Positions 1-8,041 of a DNA stretch of 64,000 bases are shown here, piece by piece. How positions within the stretch are numbered: the first letter of the stretch is position 1; the number at the start of each line of letters is the position of its first letter. A program made the translations under genes and the position numbers. The DNA is taken from positions 62,001 to 126,000 of the forward strand of contig NZ_LIWR01000001.1 of assembly GCF_012978815.1 (NCBI RefSeq), in the 5' to 3' direction. The notes under the pieces were generated by a model that did not search any database, had not been told where the DNA came from, and saw nothing but the letters and a program-made list of their open reading frames with translations. The stretch is from Campylobacter sp. RM16189. GTDB taxonomy: Bacteria; Campylobacterota; Campylobacteria; Campylobacterales; Campylobacteraceae.

Positions 1-309
1 TATGTAAAAATCATTGGGCCACTTGATCCAAATTTCAGAGCCTTGCGAAGCTAAAAATTTACGCATAATCATCGAAAAATAAATAGATATGGAGGCCTCA
101 TGCAAATCATTTGGCAAAAAGCTCCTATCCACACAAAAAGAAAAAAACAAATTCCCTCTAAATCCTTGCCACTCGTTATTTCTGCTGCCTATACCTTTGG
201 TTTGCTCGTTTGCTACGAGCATAAAAGGCGGCTTTATCGCTCCTGCACGCACGCCTTCGCAGACAAATTCCTGTGTTGACGGGATTGAATCAACAAATTC
301 AATTACCAA
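1..309 (-). CDS. birA: Biotin--[acetyl-CoA-carboxylase] ligase, N-terminal part (runs off the left edge)
   Basis: Attaches biotin to the carrier protein of acetyl-CoA carboxylase. The 103 residues present read through without a stop and show the family's biotin/ATP-binding features: a DSIPSTQ motif near residue 7, GIGSRNNEW near residue 39 and KWPND near residue 97. There is no ATG in frame at the start; TTG at 307-309 is the best start, about 6 bases after a TAAGAG ribosome site. There is no room for an N-terminal DNA-binding domain, so this is the short, non-repressor type of BirA. It follows fmt by 12 bases and is probably the last known member of that leftward operon, as in C. jejuni. The C-terminal part lies outside the window. 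Confidence 0.88.
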   Translation of the reverse strand, partial: MVIEFVDSIPSTQEFVCEGVRAGAIKPPFMLVANEQTKGIGSRNNEWQGFRGNLFFSFCVDRSFLPNDLHEASISIYFSMIMRKFLASQGSEIWIKWPNDFYI

Positions 310-321
310 AATCAGCTCTTA

Positions 322-1245
322 TCATAAAATTTTATCGCCCACTCTAAGGCGTTTGCCGTTTATATAAGAATTTGCATCGACGGCCTTTTTGGCAGGCTCT
401 TGCAGGGAGTAAATTTTAACGGCTCCGCTCTTGCAACCCACCACAAAACTATCTTTATAAATGCTTAAAATCTCTCCCGCTTCGCCACTTGAGCTTTCAA
501 ATAACTCCAAAGATAAAATTTTAAGTCCGCTCTCAAGATAAATTCCCGGCCAAGGAGTAAGCGCTCTAAATTTATTATAAATTTCATGTGCCTCTTCGTT
601 AAAGCTAAAAAGCCCGTCCGTTTTTTGTATCTTTTTACATTCTGTTGCGAGGTTGTCATCTTGTTTGATAGGAGTTAAATTTTGAAAATTTAAGAGCGTT
701 TTTACTATTAGTTCGCCCGCCATATCGCCAAGTTCGCTAAAAAGCTCTTGCGCCATTTTGTTTTCGCAGTTCGTATAGGCAAAATCAAGCATATCGCCTG
801 TATCAAGCCCTTCGTTCATAAGCATAGCCGTTACTCCGGTTTGCTTTTCACCTTCTAAAATCGCGCTTTGAATCGGACTTGCGCCGCGGTATTTCGGCAA
901 AATCGAAGCGTGTAAATTTATACAAGGAGCGATGTCAAGTATGCTTTTAGGCAAAATTTTTCCATACGCCGCCACAACTATAAAATCAGGCTTCAAGTTT
1001 GAAATTTGCTCAGCCACCGCTTCATCTCGCAAAGTCTTTGGCTGAAATATCGGCACAGTGGGCAAATTTGCCTCGCTATAAATCTTAACGCTACTGGGAG
1101 TTAGTATCTGCTTCCTGCCCACGGGCTTATCAGGCTGTGTGAAAACGGCTACGATATTAAATTTCGTCTCAACAAGTGCTCTTAAAATTTTAGTAGCATA
1201 CTCGGGTGTTCCCATAAAAACGATATTTGTTTGCTCTTGCATCAC
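322..1245 (-). CDS. fmt: Methionyl-tRNA formyltransferase
   Basis: Formylates Met-tRNA(fMet) with 10-formyl-tetrahydrofolate for translation initiation. The 307-residue product has the usual length. The N-terminal Rossmann domain starts FMGTPEYA, and the catalytic segment LHASILPKYRGASPIQ (about residues 131-146) contains the expected Asn-His-Asp environment. The C-terminal domain includes LTPWPGIYLE. It lies 22 bases after obgE and just before birA on the same strand, so the three are likely cotranscribed. No second formyltransferase was seen here. In C. jejuni a proB gene sits between obgE and fmt; it is absent in this window. Confidence 0.96.
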   Translation of the reverse strand: MMQEQTNIVFMGTPEYATKILRALVETKFNIVAVFTQPDKPVGRKQILTPSSVKIYSEANLPTVPIFQPKTLRDEAVAEQISNLKPDFIVVAAYGKILPKSILDIAPCINLHASILPKYRGASPIQSAILEGEKQTGVTAMLMNEGLDTGDMLDFAYTNCENKMAQELFSELGDMAGELIVKTLLNFQNLTPIKQDDNLATECKKIQKTDGLFSFNEEAHEIYNKFRALTPWPGIYLESGLKILSLELFESSSGEAGEILSIYKDSFVVGCKSGAVKIYSLQEPAKKAVDANSYINGKRLRVGDKIL

Positions 1246-1267
1246 TTTAGCCTATTAGCTTAACAGA

Positions 1268-2314
1268 TTATTTTTCGGCTTTTAGAAGTTCTAAAAGTGC
1301 AAATTTAAGCTCATTTATATTTTCCCCGCTTGCAGACGATATCGGCATGATAAAAAACGGTTTGGCAGCATCAAATTCATACACGTCTTGCTTGTAGCTT
1401 AAAAGATCGCTTCCAAGCCCAAGACTCTTAATGAAGTCCGAAATTTTATCCACCTCTTCGCAAGCATCAAGCCTAGTAAGTGCGATAGCATAATCCCTGC
1501 CGCCAAGCTCACTTGAAAATTTGCTAACCTCGGCTTTAAGAGTGCCAAACTGCTCTTTAAGGGTTCGGTAATTGGCAAGATCTAGCATATAAAGTAAAAC
1601 TTTAGTCCGCTCAATATGCTTTAAAAACTGCACTCCAAGCCCTCTTCCGTCGCTTGCCCCCTCAATAATGCCAGGGATATCAGCCATAACAAAGCCGCTA
1701 TATTCATCAACTTCTACAAGACCGAGCTTTGGCGTGAGTGTCGTAAATTCATAGTTGGCAATCTGCGGCTTGGCGTTTGAAACGGTTGAAATGAGCGTGC
1801 TTTTGCCGACATTTGGAAAGCCGACAAGCCCTACGTCGGCTATGAGCTTAAGCTCAAGACGAACGTTGCAAATTTCTTCCGGAGTGCCCTTTTGGGCGTA
1901 TTCGGGAGCTTGATTAGTCGAGCTTTTAAAATGCACGTTGCCAAGTCCGCCTTTGCCGCCCTTTAAAAACATCTTGCGCTCGCCCTGCTGCGTTAAATCA
2001 AGCAAAAGCTCGCCGCTATCGGCATCATAGACAGCAGTTCCGGGAGGTACGACCAACTCAAGGTTTTCGCCTTTTTTACCAGTCATCCTGCGACCCATCC
2101 CGGGCTCTCCGTTTTGAGCTTTTAAGGCACGCTTGCCCTTATAAGCTGCCAGCGTGTGAGAGTTGTTATCAACGATAAAATACACGTCTCCGCCGTCTCC
2201 GCCGTCTCCGCCGTCAGGTCCGCCTAGTATAACGTGCTTTTCACGACGAAAACTGACCGCACCTGCTCCGCCGTGACCCGAACTTAATGTCAAACTTACA
2301 CTATCTATAAACAT
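1268..2314 (-). CDS. obgE: GTPase Obg/CgtA
   Basis: Essential ribosome-associated GTPase of late 50S assembly and stress control. The 348-residue protein has the glycine-rich Obg fold (residues 1 to about 158, opening [18 protein letters not shown]) and a G domain with Walker [10 protein letters not shown] (near 166), switch/G3 DIPGIIEGA, and a TRLD motif at the G4 position. The optional OCT C-terminal domain is missing, as in other short Obg proteins. It is downstream of rplU-rpmA, separated by a 190-bp gap that holds a terminator, so it may have its own promoter in that gap. Confidence 0.96.
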   Translation of the reverse strand: MFIDSVSLTLSSGHGGAGAVSFRREKHVILGGPDGGDGGDGGDVYFIVDNNSHTLAAYKGKRALKAQNGEPGMGRRMTGKKGENLELVVPPGTAVYDADSGELLLDLTQQGERKMFLKGGKGGLGNVHFKSSTNQAPEYAQKGTPEEICNVRLELKLIADVGLVGFPNVGKSTLISTVSNAKPQIANYEFTTLTPKLGLVEVDEYSGFVMADIPGIIEGASDGRGLGVQFLKHIERTKVLLYMLDLANYRTLKEQFGTLKAEVSKFSSELGGRDYAIALTRLDACEEVDKISDFIKSLGLGSDLLSYKQDVYEFDAAKPFFIMPISSASGENINELKFALLELLKAEK

Positions 2315-2480
2315 AAATTTACCTTAAAATTTTCTTTTCATTATATCTTTTTGTTGATTAAAATTTGATTTTAAAATTCTCACAATTATAAATCTGCCTA
2401 ACATAAATTTATAATATAACGGTATTTAATTTGATTTAGCAGCAAGAGTAAAATATTTTTGTAAAAATTTAATGAAGAAA

Positions 2481-2499
2481 AGGAGAGCTAGGCCCTCCT
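2481..2499 (-). terminator. Rho-independent terminator of rplU-rpmA
   Basis: Just after the rpmA stop, the leftward transcript forms a GC-rich stem (AGGAGGGCC / GGC..CTCCT pairing with one mismatch, three-base loop) followed by TTTTCTT. This is the clearest structure in the 190-bp gap between rpmA and obgE. Confidence 0.7.
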
Positions 2500-2504
2500 A
2501 AAAT

Positions 2505-2762
2505 TTAAGCAGCCGGATAAACAGAAACTTTTTTTCTTGTTTTATCTTTTCTCTCGAATTTTACATATCCGTCGATAAGCGCAAATATCGTGTGATCTTT
2601 ACCAAGACCTACGTTGCTTCCGGCGTGAGTTGCTGTGCCTCTTTGGCGGATTATGATATTGCCGGCGCGAACAAATTCGCCTCCGAATTTTTTAACGCCT
2701 AAGCGGCGACCGATGGAATCTCGGTTATTCTGGGTTGAACCTTGACCTTTTTTGTGTGCCAT
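2505..2762 (-). CDS. rpmA: 50S ribosomal protein L27
   Basis: Structural protein of the 50S subunit whose N-terminal tail reaches the peptidyl-transferase centre. The 85 residues match the family over the full length: [16 protein letters not shown] at the start and [20 protein letters not shown] in the middle. No Firmicutes-type cleavable N-terminal extension is present. It follows rplU by 12 bases, forming the standard L21-L27 pair. Confidence 0.98.
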   Translation of the reverse strand: MAHKKGQGSTQNNRDSIGRRLGVKKFGGEFVRAGNIIIRQRGTATHAGSNVGLGKDHTIFALIDGYVKFERKDKTRKKVSVYPAA

Positions 2763-2774
2763 ATCTTAATCTCC

Positions 2775-3089
2775 TTAGGCTTGTATGCTTAAAACTTTAA
2801 CGCGAGTAAATTGTCTTCTAAAACCGCGTTTTAATTTAGAGTCTTTTCTTCTGCGTTTTTTATAGATCACGACTTTTTTGTCTTTACCTAAATTTACGAC
2901 CTCTAAGACAACTTTTGCACCCTTAACAAATGGCGCACCTACCTTCACTTCATCTCCGCCAAGAGCTAAAACTTCGTTTATTTCGATGTTTGCTTTTGGC
3001 TCGGCTTCAAAGCGATCAAGCTTAAGGTATTCACCTTCGCTCACTCTATACTGCTTTCCGCCGTGTTTTATAATAGCATATTTTGACAT
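2775..3089 (-). CDS. rplU: 50S ribosomal protein L21
   Basis: Structural 50S protein that binds 23S rRNA. The 104-residue product has the conserved N-terminus [16 protein letters not shown] and the basic C-terminal stretch [19 protein letters not shown]. It is the first gene of the rplU-rpmA unit; a -10 box lies about 80 bases upstream. Confidence 0.98.
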   Translation of the reverse strand: MSKYAIIKHGGKQYRVSEGEYLKLDRFEAEPKANIEINEVLALGGDEVKVGAPFVKGAKVVLEVVNLGKDKKVVIYKKRRRKDSKLKRGFRRQFTRVKVLSIQA

Positions 3090-3167
3090 TGCTATCCCTT
3101 CTTTGGTAAGTTACCAAAAAGCACTTTTAAAAAAGATTTCTGGAGCTTTGTTGGTTGTAAGGAGTGG

Positions 3168-3173
3168 ATTATA
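3168..3173 (-). promoter_or_regulatory. -10 box upstream of rplU
   Basis: Reading leftward the sequence is GTATATAATCC, a perfect TATAAT, preceded by a T/A-rich tract as is usual for the main Campylobacter sigma factor, which does not need a clear -35. Position relative to rplU fits a leader of about 75 bases. Confidence 0.6.
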
Positions 3174-3205
3174 TACTTTTTTTTATAAATTTAAGTTGAA
3201 TTTAA

Positions 3206-3225
3206 TCAGGAGGATAACCTCCCGA
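3206..3225 (-). terminator. Stem-loop after the cytochrome c peroxidase gene
   Basis: Eight-base arms TCAGGAGG and CCTCCCGA (one mismatch) around an ATAA loop lie 10 bases beyond the stop codon. The following T-tract is weak, so termination here is likely but not certain. Confidence 0.5.
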
Positions 3226-3234
3226 TCATAAATT

Positions 3235-4266
3235 TTAGTAGTCTAATTCAGGCTTTGAAGTTTTATCTGTCGAAGCAGGAAACATCGGATATTCAACCTT
3301 TGGCATAGTTCCTGTTAAGGAATTTAAAAACGTTACCATATCGTTAGCTTCTTGCTCGCTTATCTCGATTCCAAGCTGAATACTACCCATGGCTTTTACT
3401 GCATCTTTTAGAGACCAAATAGCGCCGTTATGAAAATAAGGAGCTGTTAACTCGACGTTTCTAAGTGTAGGAGCCTTTACCATTCCGTTTGCGTCGCCTT
3501 TAAAATCACCAACATTTGCAAATTCATACTTGCCTGCAACTTCAAACGGTTGAAGAGTCCCGCCTAAATTGATGCCATTATGGCAAGATGCACAACCCTT
3601 ATCCAAAAACACTTTTAAGCCTTTTTTCTCAGCTTCATTTAGTGCATTCTTGTCGCCCTCTAGGAATTTGTCAAATCTTGAAGGAGTTACAAGCGTTCTT
3701 TCAAAAATTCCAATCGCAGTCGTAACAAGATCAAAATTTATCTCGCTGTTAAATGCTTTTTTAAACTCGGCTACATAAGCAGGAATTGATTTAAGTCTAT
3801 CCACCACAAGCTCAGGAGTTGAAGCCATTTCAGGAAGTGCTGTCATAGGACCAGCCGCTTGAGCTGCAAGGTGAGCTGCGCGTCCGTCCCAGAACTGAAC
3901 CGCGTTAAACACGGAGTTATAAACGGTCGGAGCATTTACGTGGTGCGGGTTTGGCATCCATTTATGTCCCGTTGAAGCAGGAACGCCATCAACTCCGCCA
4001 AGCCCTAAGTTGTGACAGGTGTTACAGCTGATGATGCCTGATTTTGAAAGGCGCGGATCAAAATAAAGTCTTTTGCCAAGCTCATAAGCCGCCATTGTCG
4101 TAGGAAATGCTTTAGAATCAGGCGAAGCATCATTTATCATCTTTGTAAGAGTGTGCGGATCGCTTGGAATCGCAACAAGACCTGCGTCAAGCGCCTCTTT
4201 AATCAAATCGTTCGCAAAAATCGAACTAGCCAAAGCTGAACTCAGTAAGATAAACTTAAATTTCAT
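3235..4266 (-). CDS. Periplasmic di-haem cytochrome c peroxidase
   Basis: Reduces hydrogen peroxide to water in the periplasm with electrons from cytochrome c. The 343-residue protein begins with a Sec signal peptide (MKFKFILLSSALASSIFA) and has two haem-binding CxxCH motifs: SCNTCH at residues 80-85 and GCASCH at 224-229, the pattern of the bacterial CcpA/MauG family. Met and His residues in between are available as distal ligands, but I cannot assign them by eye. It is transcribed divergently from the flhB unit across 331 bp. C. jejuni has two such peroxidases (DocA and Cj0358); which one this matches needs a tree. Confidence 0.93.
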   Translation of the reverse strand: MKFKFILLSSALASSIFANDLIKEALDAGLVAIPSDPHTLTKMINDASPDSKAFPTTMAAYELGKRLYFDPRLSKSGIISCNTCHNLGLGGVDGVPASTGHKWMPNPHHVNAPTVYNSVFNAVQFWDGRAAHLAAQAAGPMTALPEMASTPELVVDRLKSIPAYVAEFKKAFNSEINFDLVTTAIGIFERTLVTPSRFDKFLEGDKNALNEAEKKGLKVFLDKGCASCHNGINLGGTLQPFEVAGKYEFANVGDFKGDANGMVKAPTLRNVELTAPYFHNGAIWSLKDAVKAMGSIQLGIEISEQEANDMVTFLNSLTGTMPKVEYPMFPASTDKTSKPELDY

Positions 4267-4465
4267 ACTTAATCCTTAAATTTAAAATAAAATCACAGAA
4301 TAATATAATTTTTTCTATTAATTTAAAATAAATTTTATTGTTTGTTAAAAATTATTTTTAGATAGTATTAAGCAATTAGGATAAAATATCTCTGATTATT
4401 ACTTAAAAGTTTCTATTTTAGATTTAATTTAGAATTTTAAATTTAAAAATACAAAGCAGTTTTGA

Positions 4466-4471
4466 TATAAT
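4466..4471 (+). promoter_or_regulatory. -10 box of the leader ORF/flhB transcript
   Basis: TATAAT inside TTTTGATATAATCAC, the consensus extended -10 seen before housekeeping genes in Campylobacter. It lies 36 bases before the TTG start of the leader ORF. The 331-bp gap (4267-4597) holds this promoter, the leader ORF and, on the other strand, the peroxidase promoter region; the rest is AT-rich with no further feature seen. Confidence 0.6.
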
Positions 4472-4501
4472 CACTAAATTCAAAATCACAAAGGAAATTT
4501 C

Positions 4502-4594
4502 TTGGTAAAATTTATCTTACTATTAGACACTGCTCAAAATTTTCCACTCAACTACACTAAGAAATTTAGCTTAATCTTAAATACGGCTAAGTAG
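4502..4594 (+). CDS. Possible 30-residue leader peptide upstream of flhB
   Basis: A TTG codon 7 bases after a strong AAGGAA ribosome site opens a 30-codon frame (start MVKFILLLDTAQ, end ILNTAK) that stops 3 bases before the flhB ATG. flhB itself has only a poor ribosome site, so translation of the small frame could deliver ribosomes to flhB by coupling. I do not recognise the peptide. It has a hydrophobic start but is too short to call a signal peptide. It could also be chance, or the remnant of a longer gene. Confidence 0.4.
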   Translation: MVKFILLLDTAQNFPLNYTKKFSLILNTAK

Positions 4595-4597
4595 ATA

Positions 4598-5677
4598 ATG
4601 GCAGAAAACGATCAAGAAAAAACTGAAGAAGCCACCTCCAAAAAGATAGAAGACGCCAAAAAGGACGGAAACGTCCCTAAAAGCCAGGACTTAGCGGGAT
4701 TTATCACCCTTTTTGTGGCTATCTTTGCCGTAATTTTACTTCTTGGCTTTTTAGGCGAGCAGTTTTTCGCGCTTTATGTTTATTATCAGAGCTTAATCGG
4801 GCAAGAGATAGATGCAAAGCTCATTTATAGTATCGCACTTACAACGGTTTTTAGAGCGCTTTTAATGATTTTTCCAATTACCATTTGCGTAGCAATCGCA
4901 GGAATTATCGCAAATTTGATCCAGTTTGGATTTATCTTTACGACAAAGCCGCTTGAGCCAAATTTAAACAAAATAAACCCGATAAAAGGGCTTAAAAACC
5001 TCTTTTCGCTTAAAAAACTGATCGAATCCATAAAGATGACGCTAAAAGTTACTATCGTATTTAGCGTTGGATTTTTCATGTTTTTAAGCTTTATCAAAGA
5101 GCTTCCGCACACTATATTTTTGCCTATGGTAGCTCAGCTTGACTGGCTTAAAGAAAAGATGATAATCCTAGCTTTTGTCATGCTCATCGTGCTATTTGTC
5201 ATAGCGATTGTTGATGTTCTTATCGTGCGTTTTCAGTATTTTAAAGACCTCAGGATGACCAAACAAGAGGTTAAAGACGAATACAAACAGATGGAGGGCG
5301 ATCCGCAAGTAAAAGCTCGTATCCGCAGGCTTCAGATGGAGGCAAGCAGGCGAAGGATGATGCAAAATATCCCCGAAGCCGACGTCATCATCACCAACCC
5401 GACTCACTACGCAGTCGCGCTAAGATATGATAAAACCAAAGAAAAAGCGCCTGTCGTTATAGCTAAAGGGGTTGATTTCCTAGCACTTCGTATCAAAGAT
5501 ATCGGTATAAACAGCGGCGTTAAGATCGTAGAAAATCCGCCGCTTGCAAGAGAGCTTTATAAGGTGTGTGATATAAACGAGATGATACCTGCCGAGCTTT
5601 TTAGAGCGGTTGCGGAAGTCTTAAGCTTTGTATATATGAGCGATAGAGCCAAATTTGGCAATAGGCTAAAAAAATGA
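4598..5677 (+). CDS. flhB: Flagellar export apparatus protein FlhB
   Basis: Inner-membrane component of the flagellar type III export gate that switches substrate class after self-cleavage. The 359-residue protein has a charged cytoplasmic N-terminus, four hydrophobic segments (about 34-55, 85-115, 148-166, 188-210) and the cytoplasmic domain with the autocleavage motif NPTH at residues 267-270. Length and order are typical. No motA or motB follows, unlike C. jejuni (from memory); instead a leftward gene converges 27 bases later. In Campylobacter, FlhB is also needed for sigma-54 flagellar gene expression. Confidence 0.97.
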   Translation: MAENDQEKTEEATSKKIEDAKKDGNVPKSQDLAGFITLFVAIFAVILLLGFLGEQFFALYVYYQSLIGQEIDAKLIYSIALTTVFRALLMIFPITICVAIAGIIANLIQFGFIFTTKPLEPNLNKINPIKGLKNLFSLKKLIESIKMTLKVTIVFSVGFFMFLSFIKELPHTIFLPMVAQLDWLKEKMIILAFVMLIVLFVIAIVDVLIVRFQYFKDLRMTKQEVKDEYKQMEGDPQVKARIRRLQMEASRRRMMQNIPEADVIITNPTHYAVALRYDKTKEKAPVVIAKGVDFLALRIKDIGINSGVKIVENPPLARELYKVCDINEMIPAELFRAVAEVLSFVYMSDRAKFGNRLKK

Positions 5678-5704
5678 GTTATAGCTAAGCAGATTGATAA
5701 AAAA

Positions 5705-5929
5705 TTAAACCATATACTTTAGTACAAAGCCGACTAACACCAAACTCATTACCACAATACTAGATGTTATATAAAAATCCATCCTGTCTTCAAATGCCTT
5801 TACAAAATTTTTTTGATTTTTTTCATAAGCTTTCTTTCGCATAAGCTCATCTTTCATCATACGCTCAACACTTCCCTCTTGAGATTCTATCTGAGAGTTC
5901 CAATAGCTATTTGGTCTTTTCACTTCCAT
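5705..5929 (-). CDS. Small single-pass membrane protein, unknown function
   Basis: A 74-residue protein, not recognised. It has a hydrophilic, strongly charged N-terminal 50 residues with probable helical content (MMKDELMRKKAYEKNQKNF) and one C-terminal transmembrane segment (about residues 54-72) ending in KYMV, so a tail-anchored topology with a cytoplasmic head is likely. It is convergent with flhB, 27 bases away, and followed upstream by about 190 bp of AT-rich DNA. Start at ATG 5929 is the first available. Reality is supported by its sensible composition, not by a known family. Confidence 0.6.
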   Translation of the reverse strand: MEVKRPNSYWNSQIESQEGSVERMMKDELMRKKAYEKNQKNFVKAFEDRMDFYITSSIVVMSLVLVGFVLKYMV

Positions 5930-6073
5930 CCAATCTTAATGTATTTAAAAAATATTTATAATCATATAAGTATACCACTAAAATTATAAAATAGTATCAA
6001 AATAAAATAATATTAAGTGTAATAATTTATAGTCTTACCTAAATTATATTATTTCGCAACACATATAAATATA

Positions 6074-6106
6074 CTGCTTAAGTCTCTTTCTACAAGACTT
6101 AAGCAG
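6074..6106 (-). terminator. Perfect 12-bp inverted repeat after dcuB
   Basis: Arms CTGCTTAAGTCT and AGACTTAAGCAG match perfectly around a 9-base loop, 18 bases beyond the dcuB stop. T-rich sequence lies on both sides, so this is probably the dcuB terminator and may work in both directions. Confidence 0.7.
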
Positions 6107-6123
6107 ATAAAAAATTCTAAATT

Positions 6124-7794
6124 TTAGCCCATATATCCATATAGACTCGCGAATATCCAGCCAAATAAGCACGACGAGAATACTCCAATAAGTCCAGGAA
6201 TAATAAAACTATGATTTATAACATATTTACCAATCCTTGTAGTGCCTGAGCGGTCAAACTGAATAGCCGCAAGGTCGCTTGGATATGTAGGAAGTATGTA
6301 GTATCCATAGCAAGCAGGCGCAAAGGCAAGGATGATCGCAGGGCTAACGCCGATACCAAGAGCTAACGGCACGAAAGCCACAAGCGCGGCGGCCTGAGAA
6401 TTAACAAATTTTGACACCAAAAGCAGCATAACCGCATATGTCCAAGGGTGCTGCTTAACGATATCTCCAAGTGCTTCTTTCATCATCGGAGTATGCACCG
6501 CAAACATCGTCTCAGCCATCCATGAAATTCCAAACACCGCAACAAGTGCGATCATACCTGAGCGGAAAATTTCGTTTTTGCTGATCTTGCTCGCATCCGT
6601 TTTTGTAAAGATGATGATGAGCGCACCGGCTAGTAGCATGAAAATTTGGATAACATCGACCATGCCCATAGAAGCCGGCTTTTTAACGCTATCTTTTACA
6701 GCGATCTTAGCTGAAGCTATGGTCTCGCTCTTATCTCCGGCATTTAGCACCACGCCGCCGTTTTCAGCTCTTAGACTTTGAGTTAGTTTGCCGTCTTTGC
6801 TGTAAATTTCGATATTTTCATAGCTCATAGAGCTTTTTGCCTTGCTTGAAGCAACAGTCTCTTCGATCTTGCCGTCTTTTACGATAGCTACGATCTTGCC
6901 GTCTTTTACGTTAAAGCTCTTAACCGCTTTACCGTCAGCTACAATCTCGACTACTTTCGCAGGATTTGATTTAGGCCATGCCGGGCGGTACTCTTTGAAG
7001 TATCCAAGCAGAGCAACAACCGCGATAGCACCTAAAAATATCCACATCGCGTTCCAGCTTGATTGTGGAAGCTTTTGACCGAGCAAAGAAGCACTTTCGC
7101 CGTAAACATATTTTTTAAACTCAGGATCTTTTATCTTCTCTTGGAATTCCTCGTCTTTATCAAGATCTTTGCCTCTAAACCAGCTAAAAATTCCGATCGC
7201 TAAAACACCACAAAATGTCGAAGGTATCGTGATTTTAAGAAGGTCCAAATAGCCATCAAATCCGGCAAGCTGAGTCTTGGAACTTACTAAAAATGCGGTT
7301 AAGGTTACGACCGCAACTGAAACCGGGCTTGCGATGATACCCATTTGCGCAGATACCGAGCTTGCAGCCATCGGGCGCTCAGGACGAATGCCGTTTTTGA
7401 TAGCTATATCATAAACGATAGGTAAAATCGTATAAACAACGTGTCCGGTTCCGCAAAGTATCGTTAAAAAGCAGGTTACAAACGGCGCTAGGATACTTAC
7501 GTATTTTGGATTTTTCCTTAAAATTCTCTCCGCTATTTGAAGCATAACGTCAAGTCCGCCGCTTGCCTGCAATGTCGCACTCGCAACAACAACGGCAAGG
7601 ATGGTGAGCATAACGGCAATCGCCGGCTTACCAGGCTGAATGTGAAAGCCAAATACAAGAACGATAAGTCCTATACCGCCTAGCAAACCAAGCGCGATGC
7701 CGCCCTTTTTCGCCCCGTAAAATAGACAGACAAGAACAACTATAAGCTGAATGGCAAACTGCGTGCCTTCGCTTAAACTAGTCAAAAACTCCAT
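6124..7794 (-). CDS. dcuB: Anaerobic C4-dicarboxylate antiporter DcuB with a central insertion
   Basis: Exchanges fumarate for succinate across the inner membrane during fumarate respiration. The 556 residues follow E. coli DcuB closely: [51 protein letters not shown] and [17 protein letters not shown] are all present, with about 12 hydrophobic segments. DcuB proteins are normally near 445 residues; the extra 100 or so lie at about residues 277-377, a hydrophilic insertion of two imperfect repeats in an inter-helix loop. The 247 bp upstream (7795-8041) is AT-rich, has no gene and must contain the promoter. No dcuA or sensor kinase lies nearby. Confidence 0.93.
   Translation of the reverse strand: MEFLTSLSEGTQFAIQLIVVLVCLFYGAKKGGIALGLLGGIGLIVLVFGFHIQPGKPAIAVMLTILAVVVASATLQASGGLDVMLQIAERILRKNPKYVSILAPFVTCFLTILCGTGHVVYTILPIVYDIAIKNGIRPERPMAASSVSAQMGIIASPVSVAVVTLTAFLVSSKTQLAGFDGYLDLLKITIPSTFCGVLAIGIFSWFRGKDLDKDEEFQEKIKDPEFKKYVYGESASLLGQKLPQSSWNAMWIFLGAIAVVALLGYFKEYRPAWPKSNPAKVVEIVADGKAVKSFNVKDGKIVAIVKDGKIEETVASSKAKSSMSYENIEIYSKDGKLTQSLRAENGGVVLNAGDKSETIASAKIAVKDSVKKPASMGMVDVIQIFMLLAGALIIIFTKTDASKISKNEIFRSGMIALVAVFGISWMAETMFAVHTPMMKEALGDIVKQHPWTYAVMLLLVSKFVNSQAAALVAFVPLALGIGVSPAIILAFAPACYGYYILPTYPSDLAAIQFDRSGTTRIGKYVINHSFIIPGLIGVFSSCLFGWIFASLYGYMG
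6700..6948 (-). repeat. Two imperfect ~37-residue repeats encoded inside dcuB
   Basis: Copy 1 (6835-6948, residues 283-320) and copy 2 (6700-6810, residues 329-365) share the pattern EI..DGK....S....GG/K..V...DGK/..ETIASAK. Examples are [13 protein letters not shown] against [13 protein letters not shown], and [12 protein letters not shown] against [12 protein letters not shown]. The region is rich in Lys, Asp, Gly and Val and contrasts with the hydrophobic transporter around it. Confidence 0.65.
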
Positions 7795-8041
7795 TAATTC
7801 TCCTTTTGGAATGTTATTTTTTAGAGTATTAGCGTAATTTTAGCAAATACACAGCGTCAATCAGCTTAAATTTTATAGTTTTTATTAAATATCATTTTTA
7901 ATAAGATAATTTAAGATTATTAAATAGGTGAAAATGTCACTAAAATAATATTTCTTGAAAATTATGTATTCGCAAAGCTGTTAAATTTGGGCAACGAAAC
8001 TTGAAATTTATCTCACGCTTTGTATTTATAAAGCACAAATT

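Noticed and set aside
89-367. Rightward open frame of 92 residues at the left edge
   Set aside because: It lies antisense to birA and the end of fmt, which have clear family motifs, and its translation has no domain features.
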